Below are positions 46,468 to 55,906 of a DNA stretch of 64,000 nt, piece after piece. Numbering within the stretch: the first letter of the stretch is position 1; each line of letters starts with the position of its first letter. The stretch spans positions 141,593-205,592 of the forward strand of contig NZ_JAAFKD010000011.1 in NCBI RefSeq assembly GCF_013299165.1, given 5' to 3'. A program made the position numbers and the translations under genes. The notes beneath the pieces are model-generated. The model had not been told where the DNA came from, searched no databases, and saw only the letters and a list, made by a program, of their open reading frames with translations. This DNA is from Microcoleus sp. bin38.metabat.b11b12b14.051 (GTDB lineage Bacteria; Cyanobacteriota; Cyanobacteriia; Cyanobacteriales; Microcoleaceae).

Positions 46468-46570
46468 CAACACGGTTCACTGAAGACGGCTCCGGGGTAA
46501 AACACTATGAAAAATAGATCCTGCGATTGCTTCGTTCCTCTCTTCAGACAATATTAAGTGAACCCTATTG
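46468..46570. mobile_element. MITE-like element, copy 3
   Basis: 103 bp with TIRs CAACACGGTTCACTGAAG (46468-46485) and ATTAAGTGAACCCTATTG (46553-46570). A near-perfect 10-bp duplication, CTCTATAATA versus CCCTATAATA, flanks it. It lies 120 bp upstream of the giant kinase start and could influence its promoter. Confidence 0.85.
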
Positions 46571-46692
46571 CCCTATAATATCGTTTCTGCCGAGATTAGA
46601 ATCATTATTTTGCCAGCGCCGCGCGATCGCCCTCGTTGCATCCTATCGTTTCCGTCGGCATTTAAAAAAATCAACTTACCTCAGCTATCAGG

Positions 46693-49600
46693 ATGATTTC
46701 AATGAATACCTTGACACTTCCGGGCTATCAAATCAGCACTTCCATCTCCGAGGGCTTCAATACCAGCGTTTACCGGGGAATTAGACAGTCAGACGAACAA
46801 CCAGTCATCATCAAAATCCTTAAGGCAGAATTTCCCACCCTCGAACAAATTACGCGATTAAGAAACGAATATAAAATTACTCAGCATTTACACGTAGAAA
46901 GCATCGTCAAATCATACAGTCTCGAAACCTATCAAAACCGTCTCGCCCTAATTCTAGAAGACTTTGGCGGCAACTCCGTCAGCCAAATGATCTCAAAAAA
47001 ACTTGACTTAACAGCATTTCTCAACATTGGCATTCAACTAGCATCAGCCATCAACTCGCTTCATCAAAAGGGCATCATTCACAAAGACATCAAACCCTCC
47101 AACATAATCGTTAACCTGGCAACAGGAACCGTCAAACTCACCGACTTCAGCATCGCTTCCCGACTGAGCAAAGAAACCCCGCAAATTAACAGCGCTAACT
47201 TAGTTGAAGGCACAGTCGCCTATATGTCTCCCGAACAAACTGGGAGAATGAATCGTACCTTAGATTATCGCAGCGATTTTTATTCCCTCGGTGTCACATT
47301 TTACGAAATGCTGACAGGCGAATTGCCATTTATCAGTAACGATATTTTGGAACTCGTGCATTGTCACATTGCCAGACATCCCGCACCGCCTTGTGAATGC
47401 AGAAGAAATCAAGAAAATAGTGATAAAATTCCGCAAGTTGTTGCTGATATTGTGATGAAGCTGTTAGCAAAAAATGCCGAAGATCGGTATCAAACTGCGG
47501 ATGGAATTAAAGCAGATTTAGAAAAATGTTTTAATTCTTGGCAGACAACTGGAGAAATTGCTGATTTTTTACCGGGAGAGTTCGATCGATCGCCACAACT
47601 GTCAATTCCTCAAAAACTTTACGGGCGAGAAGCTGAAGTCGATCGCCTCCTGGCTGCTTTTGAACGAGTTAGCGGAATTGATCACGCGCAACAGTCAGAA
47701 AATGCAGAAAATCTCGTACCTACTCCCCAAAGCGAAATAGTCTTAGTTTCAGGTTATTCTGGCATTGGGAAAACCGCGATTATCAATGAAGTTCACAAGC
47801 CGATTGTCAGACAGCGTGGCTATTTTATTAGCGGCAAATTTGACCAATTCAAGCGCAACATTCCCTATGCAGCTTTGATTCAAGCTTTCCAGTCATTAAT
47901 CGGGCAGTTGCTGACTGAAAGTGCGGAAAATTTGCAAGCTTGGCGCGAAAAGTTAGCGGCGGCTTTGGGTGCAAATGGTGCAGTGATTGTTGATGTGATT
48001 CCTGAAATTGAGCTGATTATTGGCAAACAGCCGGAAGTGCCACAATTGGGGGCTGCTGAATCTCAAAATCGGTTTAATCGAGTCTTCCAAGAGTTTATCA
48101 GCGTTTTTACTTGTGTAGAACATCCGCTGGTACTATTTTTAGACGATTTGCAGTGGGCTGATTCGGCATCCCTGAATTTAATGCAGTTGTTGGTTGGCAA
48201 CTCGGAAAGTCAATATCTGCTTTTGATTGGTGCTTATCGGGATAATGAAGTTAATGCGATTCATCCGCTCGTGCAGGCGATCGACCAAATCGAAAAAACT
48301 GGCACTCCTGTACATCATATCGTCTTGCAACCGCTGGATTTCGCGAATGTATACGAATTAATCGCCGACACCCTCACAGCTAACGACAAGCTGAGATTGC
48401 TGGCTGAGTTGATTTTCAACAAAACGGGCGGCAATCCTTTCTTCATCACGCAGCTTTTGCAAGCGCTGTATCAAGACAATCTGTTACACTTTGAATTTAG
48501 CAGCGGTAGTTGGCAGTGGGATTTAGCAGAGATTCAGGCGATCGGCATTACGGACAAAAGTGTCGTCGAATTGGTAGCCAGCCGCATCGAAAAACTGCCA
48601 GAAACCACGCAAAAAATGTTACAATTGGCGGCTTGTATTGGCGACAAATTTACCCTCGATGTGTTATCAATTGTCAGCGAACAATCTCAGGCGCAAGCAG
48701 CTAGCGAACTCTGGGCGGGGCTACAAACCGGATTGGTTCTCCCGTTGAGTAATGCTTACAAGATTCCGCTGCTTGGAGGCTGGGGATTAGAGAATTTGCG
48801 ATCGATTCTTCCCGCTTCCCAATCCAAGATTGCATACAAATTCCTGCACGACAGAGTACAACAAGCAGCATATTCTCTGATTCCTGACGAAGAAAAGCAA
48901 GCAACGCACCTCAAAATCGGTCAACTACTACTCGAAAATACTCCGGCTTCCGACATTGAAGAAAATGTCTTTGATATTGTCAATCAATTAAATATCGGTG
49001 TTGAATTCCTTGCAGGAAAAGCCGAAAGATATCAACTGGCACAACTGAATCTGATCGCAGGGAAAAAAGCTAAAGTATCGAATGCTTACGAAGCTGCTGT
49101 CAGGTATTTGAATGTCGGTTTGGAACTCATTACCTCCCCTCAATCTCCCGTTAGTGTACAGTCAAGTTGGCAGACAGATTATGACTTGACGCTGAGCCTG
49201 CACGTAGAAGCAGCCGAAGCCGAGTATCTGAATACTAACTTTGGGCGATCGCAAGAATTAGCTGATATCGTGTTACAACAAGCGACAAATCTGCTGGATA
49301 AAGTTAAAGGTTACGAACTGCAAATCCAGTCTTATATTTTTCAAAAGCAGCTTCTACAAGCCATAGATACTGGTTTACAGACTTTGGAAATATTGGGATT
49401 TTCTCTCTCAAAACTCCCGCGAGAGGGTTTGGCTGCAATTAAGTTACCTCAGCTTGAGGAACTAGAAAATGTTCCGGTAATGACTGATAGCTATGAGTTA
49501 GCCACAATGCGGATACTCTCGGCTGTTGTTTCTCCTGTTTTTATGTCAAAACCAGAACTATTGCCGCAGATTATCTTCACAATGGTTGATTTTTCGATTA

Positions 49601-52272
49601 AACGGGGTAATTCAGCACTTGGGGCGATCGCCTACAGTTGGTATGGTTTGCTGCTGATTGGGATCTTAGGAAATATAGACGCTGGATATCATTCTGGACA
49701 ACTAGGTTTGAAGTTATTAGAGCAATTTAATGCTAAAGAACTGAAATGTAAAGTTTATGTTATCTTTAATAGCTTTGTCCGCCACTGGAAAGAACACGCT
49801 CGGGAGAAAATTTCACCCTTGATCGAGAGCGTTCAAAGCGGTCTAGAAACCGGAGATTTAGAATATGCCAGTTATGCTACTGTCTGCATTTGTTTTGACC
49901 CTTTCTTGATGGGAGAAAAGCTAGAAAATCTCGAACAAAAACAAGTGCAATACTTCACTTTAGGACAAAAATTAAAACAAGAATCTGCGATAGTGATCCT
50001 GGCTATATGTGGGCAAATCTTTTTAAATTTGCGAGGTATTTGCGCCAACAAGTATCAATTGATTGGTGAGAAATTTAATGAAGAAGAAGCGTTTTTTACT
50101 CTGCAACAAACCAACAGTAAAATGCAAATTTTTTATCTCTATTTTGCAAAACTACTGCTTAATTTTTTATTCAAAAGACCAGAACAAGCAGTTATTGAAG
50201 CATCTTTAGCCGCAGAATACGCCTCAGCAGCCATTGGCTTCATGATGATTGGTACGCACAATTTTTACTATTCCCTATCACTCCTCGCTGCATATCGAAC
50301 TGCTGACACTACAGAACAACAAAAATACTTGCTGCAAGTAGCAGCAAATCAGGAAAGAATGCAGCATTGGGCGCATCACGCCCCCATGAATTATCAGCAC
50401 AAGTACGACTTAGTAGAAGCAGAAAAAGCGCGGGTTTTAGGTAAAGTTTGGGAAGCAGCAGATTATTATGACAAGGCGATTCAAGGAGCCAAAGAGCAGG
50501 GATACATCCAAGAAGCAGCACTCGCTAACGAACTTGCAGCCGAGTTTTATTTGGGTTGTAACAAAGACAAAATTGCTCAAGTCTATCTCACAGAAGCCTA
50601 CTACGGTTACATCCACTGGGGAGCCATAGCCAAAGTCAAAGATTTAGAAACCAGATATCCCCAATTAGTCTCCCAAACTCTCAACCGAGAAACTAAAAGC
50701 CGCGATTTAACTGTCACCACCACGACAACAACCACCAGCAGCGATTTTAGTAAAACCTTAGATATTGGCACATTCATTAAAGCATCTCAAGCTATTACCA
50801 GCGAAATTGTTCTAGATAAATTGCTCGCTCGTTTAATTAAAATTTTGTTGGAAAATGCGGCCGCTCAAAAAGCAGTGCTGATGCTCTACAAAGATGGCAA
50901 TCTTTTGATCCAAGCAGCTTGCTCTGCTGATGACAATGAAGCCGTCGTCTTGCAATCCCTGCCCGTTGAAATTAGTTCGGATTTGCCTGTATCGATTGTG
51001 AACTATGTTGCCAGAACTAAAAAAGACTTGGTTTTAAACAGTGCAGCCTCAGACGGCTTGTTTACCGCAGATCCTTATATTGTCAGCAATCAGCCTAAGT
51101 CAATTATTTGCAATCCGGTTATTTATCAGGGTAAACTCACAGGCGTTATATACCTGGAAAATAACTTAGCAGCAGGTGCATTTTCTCCCGAAAGATTGCA
51201 AGTTTTAAAAGTGCTGACTTCTCAAGTCGCCATCGCCCTGGAAAATGCTAAACTATACGCACAAGCCCAAGAAAAGTCACAGCAGCTAGAACAATCTTTG
51301 CACAAGTTGCAGCAAACCCAAGCTCAACTTGTGCAAACGGAAAAAATCTCAAGTTTGGGGCAGTTGGTAGCAGGAGTTGCTCACGAAGTCAATAATCCCG
51401 TTGGCTTTATTTCTGGGAATCTCCACTACGCTAATGATTATGTACGAGACTTGATTTGTATGGTGAATCTTTACCAGCAGCACTATCCGAATCCGGTGCC
51501 GGCAATTGTGGAAGCAGCAGAAGATATTGAACTCGATTATCTGATGGAAGATTTGCCGAAAATGCTGGGTTCTATGCAGCTAGGAACCGATCGCATTCGT
51601 GATATCATGCAATCGTTACGGAACTTCTCGCGCGTTGACGGCAATGATAAAAAACTCGCCGACATTCATGCAGGGATAGAGAGCACGTTGATGATTTTGC
51701 AGCACCGCTTGAAGGCTAACGCGGAACGTCCCGCAATTCAATTGATTAAAGAATACGGCGATTTGCCTGCGGTTGAGTGTTTCAGCGGACAACTCAATCA
51801 GGTGTTTATGAATTTGATCGGAAATGCGATCGATGCTTTGGATGAGTCGAATCGCGATTCCCTACGGGATAGCTGCGCCGCGCGTACTTACGCTGAAATT
51901 GAACAGCATCCGAATGTTATCACAGTTTGCACCGAAGTCAAGGAAGATGTGAAGGAAGAAGGAAGAAGGAAGAAGGAAGAAGGAAGAGGGAAGAGGGAAG
52001 AAAGTTCGGTAGCGGATGTAACGGATGTTAGAGGTGATAAGATTGAGAGTTTTGTGGTGATTCGGATTAAGGATAATGGGGCTGGGATGGCTGAAGCTAC
52101 TCGGTGTAAATTGTTTGATCCGTTTTTTACTACTAAGCCGGAGGGGAAAGGGACGGGTTTGGGATTGTCGATTAGCTATCAAATTGTAGTCGAAAACCAC
52201 GGTGGTGCGATCGAGTGTATTTCGGAACCGGGAAAAGGTGCGGAATTTGTGATACAAATTCCGTTGAGTTAG
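46693..52272 (+). CDS. Trifunctional Ser/Thr kinase-AAA-GAF-histidine kinase
   Basis: 1859 aa, paralogous to the gene at 16385-22261. The Ser/Thr kinase has Lys41, HKDIKPSNI (Asp132) and DFS (151-153). The AAA/STAND ATPase has Walker A GYSGIGKT (354-361) and Walker [14 protein letters not shown] long TPR-like region and a GAF domain (about 1360-1520) follow, with no PAS. The histidine kinase carries His1564 (GVAHEVNNPVGF). Its HATPase is interrupted between the N-box (NQVFMNLIGNAIDALDESN) and G1 (DNGAGMA) by two low-complexity insertions, one encoded by a GGAAGAA heptamer repeat (51951-52004). ATG 46693 or 46702 can serve as start. Cytoplasmic; the signal is unknown. Confidence 0.92.
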   Translation: MISMNTLTLPGYQISTSISEGFNTSVYRGIRQSDEQPVIIKILKAEFPTLEQITRLRNEYKITQHLHVESIVKSYSLETYQNRLALILEDFGGNSVSQMISKKLDLTAFLNIGIQLASAINSLHQKGIIHKDIKPSNIIVNLATGTVKLTDFSIASRLSKETPQINSANLVEGTVAYMSPEQTGRMNRTLDYRSDFYSLGVTFYEMLTGELPFISNDILELVHCHIARHPAPPCECRRNQENSDKIPQVVADIVMKLLAKNAEDRYQTADGIKADLEKCFNSWQTTGEIADFLPGEFDRSPQLSIPQKLYGREAEVDRLLAAFERVSGIDHAQQSENAENLVPTPQSEIVLVSGYSGIGKTAIINEVHKPIVRQRGYFISGKFDQFKRNIPYAALIQAFQSLIGQLLTESAENLQAWREKLAAALGANGAVIVDVIPEIELIIGKQPEVPQLGAAESQNRFNRVFQEFISVFTCVEHPLVLFLDDLQWADSASLNLMQLLVGNSESQYLLLIGAYRDNEVNAIHPLVQAIDQIEKTGTPVHHIVLQPLDFANVYELIADTLTANDKLRLLAELIFNKTGGNPFFITQLLQALYQDNLLHFEFSSGSWQWDLAEIQAIGITDKSVVELVASRIEKLPETTQKMLQLAACIGDKFTLDVLSIVSEQSQAQAASELWAGLQTGLVLPLSNAYKIPLLGGWGLENLRSILPASQSKIAYKFLHDRVQQAAYSLIPDEEKQATHLKIGQLLLENTPASDIEENVFDIVNQLNIGVEFLAGKAERYQLAQLNLIAGKKAKVSNAYEAAVRYLNVGLELITSPQSPVSVQSSWQTDYDLTLSLHVEAAEAEYLNTNFGRSQELADIVLQQATNLLDKVKGYELQIQSYIFQKQLLQAIDTGLQTLEILGFSLSKLPREGLAAIKLPQLEELENVPVMTDSYELATMRILSAVVSPVFMSKPELLPQIIFTMVDFSIKRGNSALGAIAYSWYGLLLIGILGNIDAGYHSGQLGLKLLEQFNAKELKCKVYVIFNSFVRHWKEHAREKISPLIESVQSGLETGDLEYASYATVCICFDPFLMGEKLENLEQKQVQYFTLGQKLKQESAIVILAICGQIFLNLRGICANKYQLIGEKFNEEEAFFTLQQTNSKMQIFYLYFAKLLLNFLFKRPEQAVIEASLAAEYASAAIGFMMIGTHNFYYSLSLLAAYRTADTTEQQKYLLQVAANQERMQHWAHHAPMNYQHKYDLVEAEKARVLGKVWEAADYYDKAIQGAKEQGYIQEAALANELAAEFYLGCNKDKIAQVYLTEAYYGYIHWGAIAKVKDLETRYPQLVSQTLNRETKSRDLTVTTTTTTTSSDFSKTLDIGTFIKASQAITSEIVLDKLLARLIKILLENAAAQKAVLMLYKDGNLLIQAACSADDNEAVVLQSLPVEISSDLPVSIVNYVARTKKDLVLNSAASDGLFTADPYIVSNQPKSIICNPVIYQGKLTGVIYLENNLAAGAFSPERLQVLKVLTSQVAIALENAKLYAQAQEKSQQLEQSLHKLQQTQAQLVQTEKISSLGQLVAGVAHEVNNPVGFISGNLHYANDYVRDLICMVNLYQQHYPNPVPAIVEAAEDIELDYLMEDLPKMLGSMQLGTDRIRDIMQSLRNFSRVDGNDKKLADIHAGIESTLMILQHRLKANAERPAIQLIKEYGDLPAVECFSGQLNQVFMNLIGNAIDALDESNRDSLRDSCAARTYAEIEQHPNVITVCTEVKEDVKEEGRRKKEEGRGKREESSVADVTDVRGDKIESFVVIRIKDNGAGMAEATRCKLFDPFFTTKPEGKGTGLGLSISYQIVVENHGGAIECISEPGKGAEFVIQIPLS
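51951..52004. repeat. In-frame STRR (GGAAGAA)n within HATPase domain
   Basis: About seven GGAAGAA/GGAAGAG heptamers inside the second giant kinase gene, coding for a Lys/Glu/Arg/Gly-rich insert of some 18 residues that the paralogue lacks. Confidence 0.85.
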
Positions 52273-52296
52273 AGAAGAATACCGGGTTTTGTAGAG

Positions 52297-52883
52297 TCCG
52301 CACCTTAACGATTATGTCATTGCGAGCGTCTTCGCGAAGCAATCTCTCTTACCCTGCGATTGCTTCGTTCCTCGCAATGACAATAATTACAGATAATCCG
52401 CACCTTAACGATTATGTCATTGCGAGCGTCTTCGCGAAGCAATCTCTCTTACCCTGCGATTGCTTCGTTCCTCGCAATGACAATAATTACAGATAATCCG
52501 CACCTTAACGATTATGTCATTGCGAGCGTCTTCGCGAAGCAATCTCTCTTACCCTGCGATTGCTTCGTTCCTCGCAATGACAATAATTACAGATAATCCG
52601 CACCTTAACGATTATGTCATTGCGAGCGTCTTCGCGAAGCAATCTCTCTTACCCTGCGATTGCTTCGTTCCTCGCAATGACAATAATTACAGATAATCCG
52701 CACCTTAACGATTATGTCATTGCGAGCGTCTTCGCGAAGCAATCTCTCTTACCCTGCGATTGCTTCGTTCCTCGCAATGACATAATTACAGATAATCCGC
52801 ACCTTAACGATTATGTCATTGCGAGCGTCTTCGCGAAGCAATCTCTCTTACCCTGCGATTGCTTCGTTCCTTGCAAAGACATC
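52297..52883. repeat. 100-bp hairpin tandem array, 6 copies
   Basis: Unit starts at 52301, 52401, 52501, 52601, 52701 and 52800 (the fifth unit is 99 bp). Each unit contains GTCATTGCGAG paired with CTCGCAATGAC and CGAAGCAATC paired with GATTGCTTCG, giving a hairpin of about 66 nt. It lies between the convergent giant kinase and amidase genes. The frames are open but repetitive and should not be read as genes. Confidence 0.93.
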
Positions 52884-52889
52884 AATATC

Positions 52890-54287
52890 CTATTTAAAAT
52901 CCAAAACAGGGAAAGGTTTCGCCGCTTCTATCTGCGCCGCTAACGCAATTAAAGTAGCTTCCGCCGCCGGCCGCCCGATAATTTGAATTCCCACCGGCAA
53001 ACCGTTATCATCTAAGATGGCTGGAAGTGCGATCGCAGGTAAACCACTAGCATTAAACGGCGGACAAGGAGCAACCCAATTAATAATCCGCTGCAAAGTT
53101 TCCTCACAACTCAAATCTGCCCACTCACCAATCCCAATTGGCGAGTGCATATAAGTTGGCAAAACTAACACATCAAAATTTTCAAAGAATCCCACAATCC
53201 GCCGTGAAATCACCTGCATTTGATTCACCGCCCGCAAATATTCCCCAGCGGAAACAGTCTTTTCCAACAACCAGCGATTCATTGGTTCCAAAACTTTGCC
53301 TGGAATACCGCTTGCTGCCGCCCCAGACTGCCAAATTACTGTAAACGGTTCGATTAAACCGGTACAATCCGGGCATCCCGGTTCGACATCGTGACCTAAA
53401 TCTGTCAGTAATTTTACGGTTTCGAGTACGGCTTGCTGACACACGGGCGCAGCCTCACCTACGGGGGCAATACTGGTAGAAAAAGCTATTCGCAGTTTGC
53501 CCAACTTTTGACCGGCAGCCTCTAAAAACGTGGGATTTGGGTCTGGTAGCCAGTACGGATCGCCCGTTGTGTAGCCTGACATCACATCCAATAGTGCCGC
53601 CGCATCAGCTACGGTACGGGCGAGAGGGCCGTTGGTAGAAATTCCGCTCAGGTAATCTCCGACTGGTGCCCAGGAAACTCGCCCACGTGAGGGTTTAATG
53701 CCTACTAAACCGCAGGCGGAAGCTGGGCCTCGGATCGAACCGCCGCCGTCTGAACCTTGGGCGATCGCGCATAAACCCGCCGCTACGGCCGCCGCTGAGC
53801 CGCCGCTGGAGCCTCCGGGCGTGTAGTCTAAATTCCAGGGATTGCGCGCGGGCCGGAAACCTGGGGGCTCGGTGTAAGGCAATGAGCCAATTTGAGAGGT
53901 TGCTGTTTTGCCCAGAATGTTAAATCCGGCTGCTTCGATCCGCCAGACTACTGACTCGTTGTAGGGAGAGATGTTACTGTGCAGTGCCTGAGTTCCGTAG
54001 GTACACGGAACGCCCGCAACTGGTGTGAGGTCTTTAATCGCGATCGGCACTCCGAAAAAAGGCGGCAATTCCTCTGACTTGTTTAAGCCTGCTAGGTGCT
54101 CGGTTTGCGCTGTCGCCAGTTCGATCGCCCGATCGGCCGTTACTGTAAAATAACTACCAAGCTGATGGTTTAATCGATCGATCCGTTCCAAGTACACATT
54201 GACAATTTCTAGGGGCGACACTTCTCGATCGCGGATCGACTTGGCCAAATCCAAAGCAGAAGTAAAAGCCCGATCGACAGAATTCAT
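52890..54287 (-). CDS. Amidase signature family protein
   Basis: A 465-aa amidase hydrolysing a carboxamide by the Ser-cisSer-Lys triad: Lys85 (PIAIKD), cis-Ser160 ([14 protein letters not shown]) and nucleophile Ser184 ([13 protein letters not shown]). The 24-residue Ser-Ser spacing is standard. Length fits stand-alone amidases; a GatA role is less likely because no gatB or gatC is adjacent. It starts at ATG. Its 3' end abuts the 100-bp array. Confidence 0.9.
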   Translation of the reverse strand: MNSVDRAFTSALDLAKSIRDREVSPLEIVNVYLERIDRLNHQLGSYFTVTADRAIELATAQTEHLAGLNKSEELPPFFGVPIAIKDLTPVAGVPCTYGTQALHSNISPYNESVVWRIEAAGFNILGKTATSQIGSLPYTEPPGFRPARNPWNLDYTPGGSSGGSAAAVAAGLCAIAQGSDGGGSIRGPASACGLVGIKPSRGRVSWAPVGDYLSGISTNGPLARTVADAAALLDVMSGYTTGDPYWLPDPNPTFLEAAGQKLGKLRIAFSTSIAPVGEAAPVCQQAVLETVKLLTDLGHDVEPGCPDCTGLIEPFTVIWQSGAAASGIPGKVLEPMNRWLLEKTVSAGEYLRAVNQMQVISRRIVGFFENFDVLVLPTYMHSPIGIGEWADLSCEETLQRIINWVAPCPPFNASGLPAIALPAILDDNGLPVGIQIIGRPAAEATLIALAAQIEAAKPFPVLDFK

Positions 54288-54595
54288 CTGTTTTCGTCCT
54301 CTATCCTAGTAGTGTAAAGTAGCAATTTATACTTTTTGCTTGCGGAAAACTCTTTGCCGTCAAAAAACGATCCAAACAAGTCGAAAATTCATATTCGATC
54401 GTAGATCCATTTGGCTCGAACCTTGCAACCGACAGAATATTTGCTTGCTAGTGCAGAAGTGTGACCCCCTATTGAGATAAACTGATCACAACAGTTAAGC
54501 TTTTGTGCAAGCAACGCACAAGGGCGATCGGCATTACCTAACTTGCACAAATCATCTGTTAAAGTCAGCCTTCTCACCAACTTAAGGTAGCGCAT
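54288..54595. other. Divergent promoter interval amidase/pilT
   Basis: No gene seen in about 308 bp between two divergent genes. It must contain both promoters, but no confident -10/-35 pair was fixed. GGTAG is the only weak RBS-like sequence before the pilT ATG. Confidence 0.35.
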
Positions 54596-55852
54596 ATGAC
54601 ACAACAGCATCCGCCAGCCCCTCGCCCCCCGGTACCCGGAGCACCGCCACCTCCAGGGCTGCCCCGCCCTCCAGCTCCAGGCATTCCCAGAGCAGCAGGA
54701 TTGCCGCCAGCACCGCCGCCCGCACGACCGCCCGCAGCAGCAGCACCCCAATCCTTCGCCACACCTAAAAACCCCAGCTCCAGCAGCAGCGGAAATCCGA
54801 CTCTGAAAGAGCTAGTCATCCGAGCCAAAGAAGAAGGAGTATCCGACCTTCACCTCGGAGTAAACGAATTCCCCCGCTTCCGCACCCGGGGCGAGATTGC
54901 CGACATCGGCTATCCACCGACGGATTTAGATACGTTTTTTGGCTGGCTGCGCGAGTGCATGAGCGATGAAGAAATAGAAATTTTCCAAAAAACCCTAGAC
55001 TTTGACGGCGCTTTCGACTTCGGCTTCGTCCGCATTCGGATCAGTTGCATGGACTCCTTGGCCGGCCCGGCGATGGTGCTGCGGCTAATTCCTGCCAAAA
55101 TATTGACAATGGAGGAATTGAAGCTGCCCGAAGTCTTTAAGAAAATATGCGGCTACCACAAAGGGCTGATTTTGGTGACGGGCCCGACAGGTTCGGGCAA
55201 ATCTACCACCTTGGCCGCGATGATCGACTACATCAACAAGAATAAAGCCTACAACATCATCACGATCGAAGACCCGGTAGAATTCGTACACGAAAGCAAA
55301 AAATCCTTGATCAAGCACCGGGAAGTCGGCAGGCACACCCTCAAGTTTATGAGCGCTCTCAAAGGCGCTCTGCGACAAGACCCGGATATGCTGCTAGTAG
55401 GAGAAATTCGGGACAGAGAGACGGTGGAAATCGCCCTCAAAGCCTCTCAGACAGGTCACTTAGTTGCAGGAACCCTGCACACCAACAGTGCGGTTAAAAC
55501 CCTGAACCGGATTCTGGATATGTTCGGGGCGGAAGAACAGGATGCCATACGGGTTTCAATTTCCGAATCCCTAGTGGCGATTATTGCTCAACTGCTGTGC
55601 AAAACCACAGACGGTAAGCGGGCTGCTTTCCACGACGTTATGATCAATACTGACGTGGTTAAGGAATACATTCTCAAGGGGCAGAATGAGGAAATAAATC
55701 AAATCATGATCAAAGATACTTATGAAGGCATGACGACGATGAATAAGTCGCTCTACGGCCTTTATCAAGAAGGTCGGATTACTGAAGAACTTTGTGTAGA
55801 GAACTCGCCGTTCCCGAACGAAATGGCTCAGATGCTCCGAGGTCGAGTCTAA
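54596..55852 (+). CDS. pilT: Type IV pilus retraction ATPase PilT-like
   Basis: A 418-aa hexameric secretion-type ATPase that powers pilus retraction at the inner membrane. A Pro/Ala-rich extension (1-67) precedes the PilT N-domain (LKELVIRAKEEGVSDLHLGV). Walker A GPTGSGKST is at 196-204, an Asp box (TIEDPVEFVH), Walker B (DMLLVGEIRDRETVE) and the His box (GHLVAGTLHTNSA) follow. Cyanobacteria often carry two PilT paralogues; the N-terminal proline-rich extension resembles the longer PilT2-like form, an inference only. A KaiB-domain gene follows 54 nt downstream in the same direction. Confidence 0.9.
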   Translation: MTQQHPPAPRPPVPGAPPPPGLPRPPAPGIPRAAGLPPAPPPARPPAAAAPQSFATPKNPSSSSSGNPTLKELVIRAKEEGVSDLHLGVNEFPRFRTRGEIADIGYPPTDLDTFFGWLRECMSDEEIEIFQKTLDFDGAFDFGFVRIRISCMDSLAGPAMVLRLIPAKILTMEELKLPEVFKKICGYHKGLILVTGPTGSGKSTTLAAMIDYINKNKAYNIITIEDPVEFVHESKKSLIKHREVGRHTLKFMSALKGALRQDPDMLLVGEIRDRETVEIALKASQTGHLVAGTLHTNSAVKTLNRILDMFGAEEQDAIRVSISESLVAIIAQLLCKTTDGKRAAFHDVMINTDVVKEYILKGQNEEINQIMIKDTYEGMTTMNKSLYGLYQEGRITEELCVENSPFPNEMAQMLRGRV

Positions 55853-55860
55853 AAATCCAG

Positions 55861-55893
55861 TGTTAACTGTTAACAGTTAACTGTTAACAGTTA
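55861..55893. repeat. GTTAACT/GTTAACA repeats between pilT and kaiB-like gene
   Basis: Four to five copies of TGTTAAC/AGTTAAC fill the intergenic space. Being self-complementary, they can also form a hairpin that may act as an attenuator between the two genes. Confidence 0.7.
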
Positions 55894-55906
55894 TTGGTGT
55901 ACTTCA

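Noticed and set aside
52215..52943. Overlapping open frames of 60-109 codons within the 100-bp array (repeating a peptide with ASSRSNLSYPAIASF)
   Set aside because: They only reflect a 100-bp repeat that lacks stops in some frames. Each copy gives the same peptide, and there is no RBS and no family character.
54389..54828. Antisense Gly/Cys/Arg-rich frames over the start of pilT
   Set aside because: They mirror the GC-rich Pro/Ala-coding extension of PilT. The composition is unlike any real protein here.
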